NCBI GenBank assembly: GCA_036658435.1
Contig: JAVXEO010000052.1
Location: 1-16,759, forward strand
Reading direction: 5' to 3'
DNA from: DIGJ01 sp036658435
GTDB taxonomy: Bacteria; Bacillota; Clostridia; Lachnospirales; Lachnospiraceae
DNA length: 16,759 nucleotides
The notes below the pieces were generated by a model, which worked only from the letters and a program-made list of their open reading frames with translations, was not told the origin of the DNA and ran no database searches. A program made the translations under genes and the position numbers. Shown in pieces: positions 13,984 to 16,759 of the stretch. How positions within the stretch are numbered: the first letter of the stretch is position 1; the number at the start of each line of letters is the position of its first letter.

Positions 13984-14187
13984 TTATCCCCTGATCTGCA
14001 TCTCTAAAATTACTTTTACCTGATGAATGGCGTCTTCAATACCTTCTGGATTTTTGCCGCCTGCTTGTGCCATGTTCGGTCGTCCGCCGCCACCGCCACC
14101 AACAATGCCTGCAATTTCCTTAATTAGGTTTCCGGCATGTGCTCCCCGCTTCATAGCTTCTTCCGTTGCCATAGCATACTTTTCCAT
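13984..14187 (-). pseudogene. alaS: alaS 3' fragment in a shifted frame
   Basis: These 64-67 codons encode the end of alanyl-tRNA synthetase: AMATEEAMKRGAHAGNLIKEIAG, the glycine-rich GGGGGGRPNMAQAGGK, and a helical tail ending MQIRG. This is the C-terminal C-Ala motif, but it lies in a different frame from the rest of alaS and has no independent ribosome-binding site; its ATG at 14187 sits inside the upstream reading frame. Joining the frames gives about 882-885 residues, the normal AlaRS length. Confidence 0.85.
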
Positions 14188-16633
14188 CCTTTGCAGAGGC
14201 TAAAACGATAACACCTTCCCCTATCTTATCCCTTAATTGATCTCCCAGTGTGCGAAGTCCATTCATATCCACATCATCTGCTTTGGCTGACAGCAGTTTG
14301 ACTCCTTTGACTTCTATTACCTGGTCCATTACATCCCCAAATGCTTCTTTTGTCAATTTTTCTTTTAATTTTTGATTCTCCGAGAGTATGTTTTTTATTT
14401 CTTCCTGCATGGTTTCAATCTTTTTCGTAAGGTTTGCAGGTTCTGTTTTAGCTGCATGAGAAGCCGCCCGCAATTCGTCCTCTATATGTTTGTAGTAAGT
14501 AAAGACCCCTTCGGATGTTAATGCCTCAATTCGACGCACTCCTGCTGCAATACCGGTTTCCGATAGAATCTTAAATGCAGAAATGGAGCTGGTATTGGCA
14601 ATATGGGTACCACCACAAAGTTCAATGCTAAAGTCACCTGCTTTAACAACACGGACGGTTTTTCCGTACTTTTCACCAAACAGTGCCATAGCGCCTGTTT
14701 TCTTTGCATCTTCCAACGTCATTTCTTCTGTAGTTACAACCATTCCTTTTGCAATTTCTTCATTCACTATCTTTTCAACACTTGCAATCTCATCTTCTGT
14801 CATTGCTGAAAAATGAGAAAAGTCAAAACGAAGACGATCTGCATTTACATAAGAACCGGCCTGCTCTACGTGATTGCCCAACACGGTTTTCAGAGCTTTT
14901 TGCAATAAGTGGGTTGCCGTATGATTTTTACCGGTAGCCAAACGGTTCTTTTTGCAAACAGACAAAGTTACCCTGTCTCCCACCTTAATCATACCACTTG
15001 TAATCTGTCCCACATGACCAATTTTATTTCCCGGTAGTTTAATGGTATCTAGGACCTCAAACAGGGTATCTCCTATTTGAATGCTTCCGATATCGCCTTG
15101 CTGTCCTCCCATTGTTGCATAAAACGGAGTTTCCTCAACAATCACCGTACCACTCTGTCCGTCTGTTAATGCCTGCACCAGATCCGTTTCTGTAGTTAAT
15201 ACCATTACTTTGGATGTATGTACTAAGGTATCATAGCCAACAAAAGTACTGGTAATAGAGGAATCAATTTCTTGGTATACCGTTACATCAGTACCCATAT
15301 AATTGGTTCCTTTACGTGCGCTCCGTGCCATATTTCGCTGCTCTTCCATGGAAGATTCAAATCCGGTTACATCTACCGTAAATCCTTCTTCCTCCAATAT
15401 TTCCATGGTTAAATCAAGAGGGAATCCATAGGTATCGTATAGCTTAAAAGCATCTTCACCTGCTAATATTTTCTTATTCTCATTTTTTAAAGTTTCCTTT
15501 AAATCCTTTAAAATATGGAGACCCTGATCGATGGTCTTATTAAATTGCTTTTCTTCCTGCTCCAATACCTTTATGATAAATTCTCTTTTTTCTTCTAATT
15601 CCGGATAACCATCTCTACATTCTGCCATTACCGTTTTACTTAATGTGGATAAAAAGGATCCGTTGATTCCCAATAGTCTTCCGTGTCTTGCAGCACGACG
15701 AATTAATCTTCTTAAAACATAGCCACGTCCTTCATTAGTCGGCATAATTCCATCGGAAATCATGAAAGTTGCAGAGCGAATGTGATCGGTAATCAATCGA
15801 ATGGAAACATCTTTTTTATCCTCCATTTGATAGGTAACACCGGCAATATTGCAAATACGGTCCCGAATAGCCTTCATTGTATCAATATCAAATACGGAGT
15901 CCACATCCTGTACCACTACCGCCAAGCGTTCCAATCCCATACCCGTATCTATATTTTTCTGGGAAAGTTCCGTATAATTTCCCTTGCCATCCCCTTCATA
16001 TTGTGTAAACACATTATTCCAGACTTCCATAAAACGATCACACTCACAGCCTACTTTACAGTCCGGACTTCCGCAGCCGTATTTTTCTCCACGATCATAA
16101 TATATCTCCGAACAAGGTCCACAAGGACCTGCACCATGCTCCCAGAAATTATCACATTTTCCATCTGCATCTCGATAAAATCTTGTAATTTTCTCGGCAG
16201 GAACTTTCATTTCCTTATTCCATATTTCAAAAGCTTCATCATCTTCAAAATAAATAGAAGGGTATAAACGCTCTTCTTCTAAGCCAACCACTTTTGTCAG
16301 AAATTCCCAGGACCATGCGATGGCTTCTTTCTTGAAATAATCTCCAAAGGAAAAGTTTCCTAACATTTCAAAAAAAGTAAGATGTCTTGCTGTCTTACCT
16401 ACATTTTCAATATCACCGGTACGAATGCATTTTTGACAAGTGGTCACCCGATTTCTTGGGGGGATTTCCTGTCCGGTAAAATAGGGCTTTAATGGAGCCA
16501 TACCTGCATTGATTAATAAAAGACTTTTATCATTATGGGGAACTAGTGAAAAACTTTTCATGGCTAAATGTTCTTTACTTTCAAAAAAATCAAGATACAT
16601 TTTTCTAAGTTCATTTACACCGTACTTATTCAT
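14120..16633 (-). CDS. alaS: Alanyl-tRNA synthetase, frameshifted near its C-terminus
   Basis: This attaches alanine to tRNA(Ala) in the cytosol. The 837-residue frame carries the class II catalytic core (about 1-250, including NVGKTARHLTFFEMLGNFSFGDYF and GMGLERL), a Cys-rich insert typical of clostridial enzymes (CGSPDCKVGCECDR, 187-200), the tRNA-recognition part, and the editing domain with metal ligands HTATH (571-575) and CGGTH (673-677). A coiled coil follows (about 730-765). The frame is correct through Lys818, then reads 19 unrelated residues to a stop. The C-Ala tail is in the shifted frame at 13984-14187. Between Lys818 and AMATEEA the sequence has 4 bases where relatives need 12, so an 8-base loss fits best. 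Either the enzyme is truncated or this is a sequencing or assembly error. AGGAGG (16643-16648) lies 9 nt upstream of the ATG. Confidence 0.9.
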   Translation of the reverse strand: MNKYGVNELRKMYLDFFESKEHLAMKSFSLVPHNDKSLLLINAGMAPLKPYFTGQEIPPRNRVTTCQKCIRTGDIENVGKTARHLTFFEMLGNFSFGDYFKKEAIAWSWEFLTKVVGLEEERLYPSIYFEDDEAFEIWNKEMKVPAEKITRFYRDADGKCDNFWEHGAGPCGPCSEIYYDRGEKYGCGSPDCKVGCECDRFMEVWNNVFTQYEGDGKGNYTELSQKNIDTGMGLERLAVVVQDVDSVFDIDTMKAIRDRICNIAGVTYQMEDKKDVSIRLITDHIRSATFMISDGIMPTNEGRGYVLRRLIRRAARHGRLLGINGSFLSTLSKTVMAECRDGYPELEEKREFIIKVLEQEEKQFNKTIDQGLHILKDLKETLKNENKKILAGEDAFKLYDTYGFPLDLTMEILEEEGFTVDVTGFESSMEEQRNMARSARKGTNYMGTDVTVYQEIDSSITSTFVGYDTLVHTSKVMVLTTETDLVQALTDGQSGTVIVEETPFYATMGGQQGDIGSIQIGDTLFEVLDTIKLPGNKIGHVGQITSGMIKVGDRVTLSVCKKNRLATGKNHTATHLLQKALKTVLGNHVEQAGSYVNADRLRFDFSHFSAMTEDEIASVEKIVNEEIAKGMVVTTEEMTLEDAKKTGAMALFGEKYGKTVRVVKAGDFSIELCGGTHIANTSSISAFKILSETGIAAGVRRIEALTSEGVFTYYKHIEDELRAASHAAKTEPANLTKKIETMQEEIKNILSENQKLKEKLTKEAFGDVMDQVIEVKGVKLLSAKADDVDMNGLRTLGDQLRDKIGEGVIVLASAKDGKVCYGNGRSYEAGSTCRKPN

Positions 16634-16671
16634 TTATATTTGCCTCCTAAGGGTATACTTTCTAATTATTT

Positions 16672-16700
16672 ATTATAAAAAACTTTATCATTTTTGTCAA
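16672..16700 (-). promoter_or_regulatory. alaS promoter
   Basis: On the minus strand TTGACA (16695-16700) and TATAAT (16672-16677) are perfect consensus with a 17-base spacer. RNA would start near 16665, leaving only about 32 nt before the ATG. That is too short for a T-box leader, which many Firmicutes aminoacyl-tRNA synthetase genes have. Confidence 0.9.
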
Positions 16701-16712
16701 ATCAAAGGATAA

Positions 16713-16733
16713 AGAGTCTGCTTTGCAGACTCT
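16713..16733 (-). terminator. Hairpin upstream of alaS, likely terminator of the preceding gene
   Basis: AGAGTCTGC and GCAGACTCT form a perfect 9-bp stem with a 3-nt loop. On the minus strand it is followed by TTTATCC, a weak T-run, and lies just before the alaS promoter. It is a plausible end for a gene beyond the right edge. Confidence 0.6.
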
Positions 16734-16759
16734 CGCGCCAAAGCATATTCCTTAGCGCG
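16734..16759. repeat. Second hairpin at the right edge
   Basis: CGCGC (16734-16738) and GCGCG (16755-16759) are exact complements at the ends of a 26-base element, with a short AAG/CTT pairing inside. It abuts the 16713-16733 stem, giving two tandem hairpins. It may extend past the window edge. Confidence 0.45.

Noticed and set aside
14120..14187. Programmed ribosomal frameshift in alaS
   Set aside because: There is no slippery heptamer or downstream structure of the known kind, and the joined protein would still lack about three residues, which fits a deletion better.
15782..16267. Open frame of 161 codons on the plus strand
   Set aside because: It is antisense to the conserved catalytic part of alaS and shows no protein family pattern.

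Overview
The window looks like a chromosomal stretch of a low-GC, spore-forming Clostridia bacterium, most likely Lachnospiraceae. The reasons are AT-rich DNA, the sporulation genes yqfC and yqfD, a BofC-like domain protein, short glutamate 5-kinase, and AlaRS with the clostridial Cys-rich insert. Species cannot be named from sequence reading alone. Every gene I accept is on the minus strand, so transcription runs from high to low coordinates.

Region 1 (16759 to about 12246). A double hairpin, probably the terminator of an upstream gene, is followed by a perfect-consensus promoter and then alaS. The alaS frame breaks at about 14170-14183, and the last 64 codons lie in another frame (13984-14187). 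Next is a membrane PAS-GGDEF protein with a GGDEC signature. Region 2 (about 12200 to 11860) is an rpsU (S21) unit with an extended -10 promoter, a leader stem-loop and a rho-independent terminator. S21 is only 57 codons long.

Region 3 (about 11842 to 359) is one long candidate operon of 13 genes with gaps of 0-72 nt and several overlaps. Its first part has the classic Firmicutes order yqfC, yqfD, phoH, HD-domain membrane protein, ybeY (sporulation, RNA metabolism, ribosome maturation). Instead of dgkA/cdd/era it continues with a DUF3048 lipoprotein, a membrane-anchored BofC-like protein, two flavoproteins of different families (HI0933-type and COG2509-type), proB without proA, a DUF896 protein, 5-formyl-THF cyclo-ligase and an M14 peptidase. 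Region 4 (1-358) has no gene but holds several inverted repeats and one copy of a 22-bp repeat whose other copy sits at the COG2509 gene start.

I see no CRISPR array, tRNA, rRNA, intact mobile element or defence system. The most notable points are the broken alaS, the HD protein that has lost several metal-ligand positions of the PgpH family, an inverted repeat enclosing the ribosome-binding site of the BofC-like gene, two similar leaders on neighbouring genes, and the structured DNA at 169-329.
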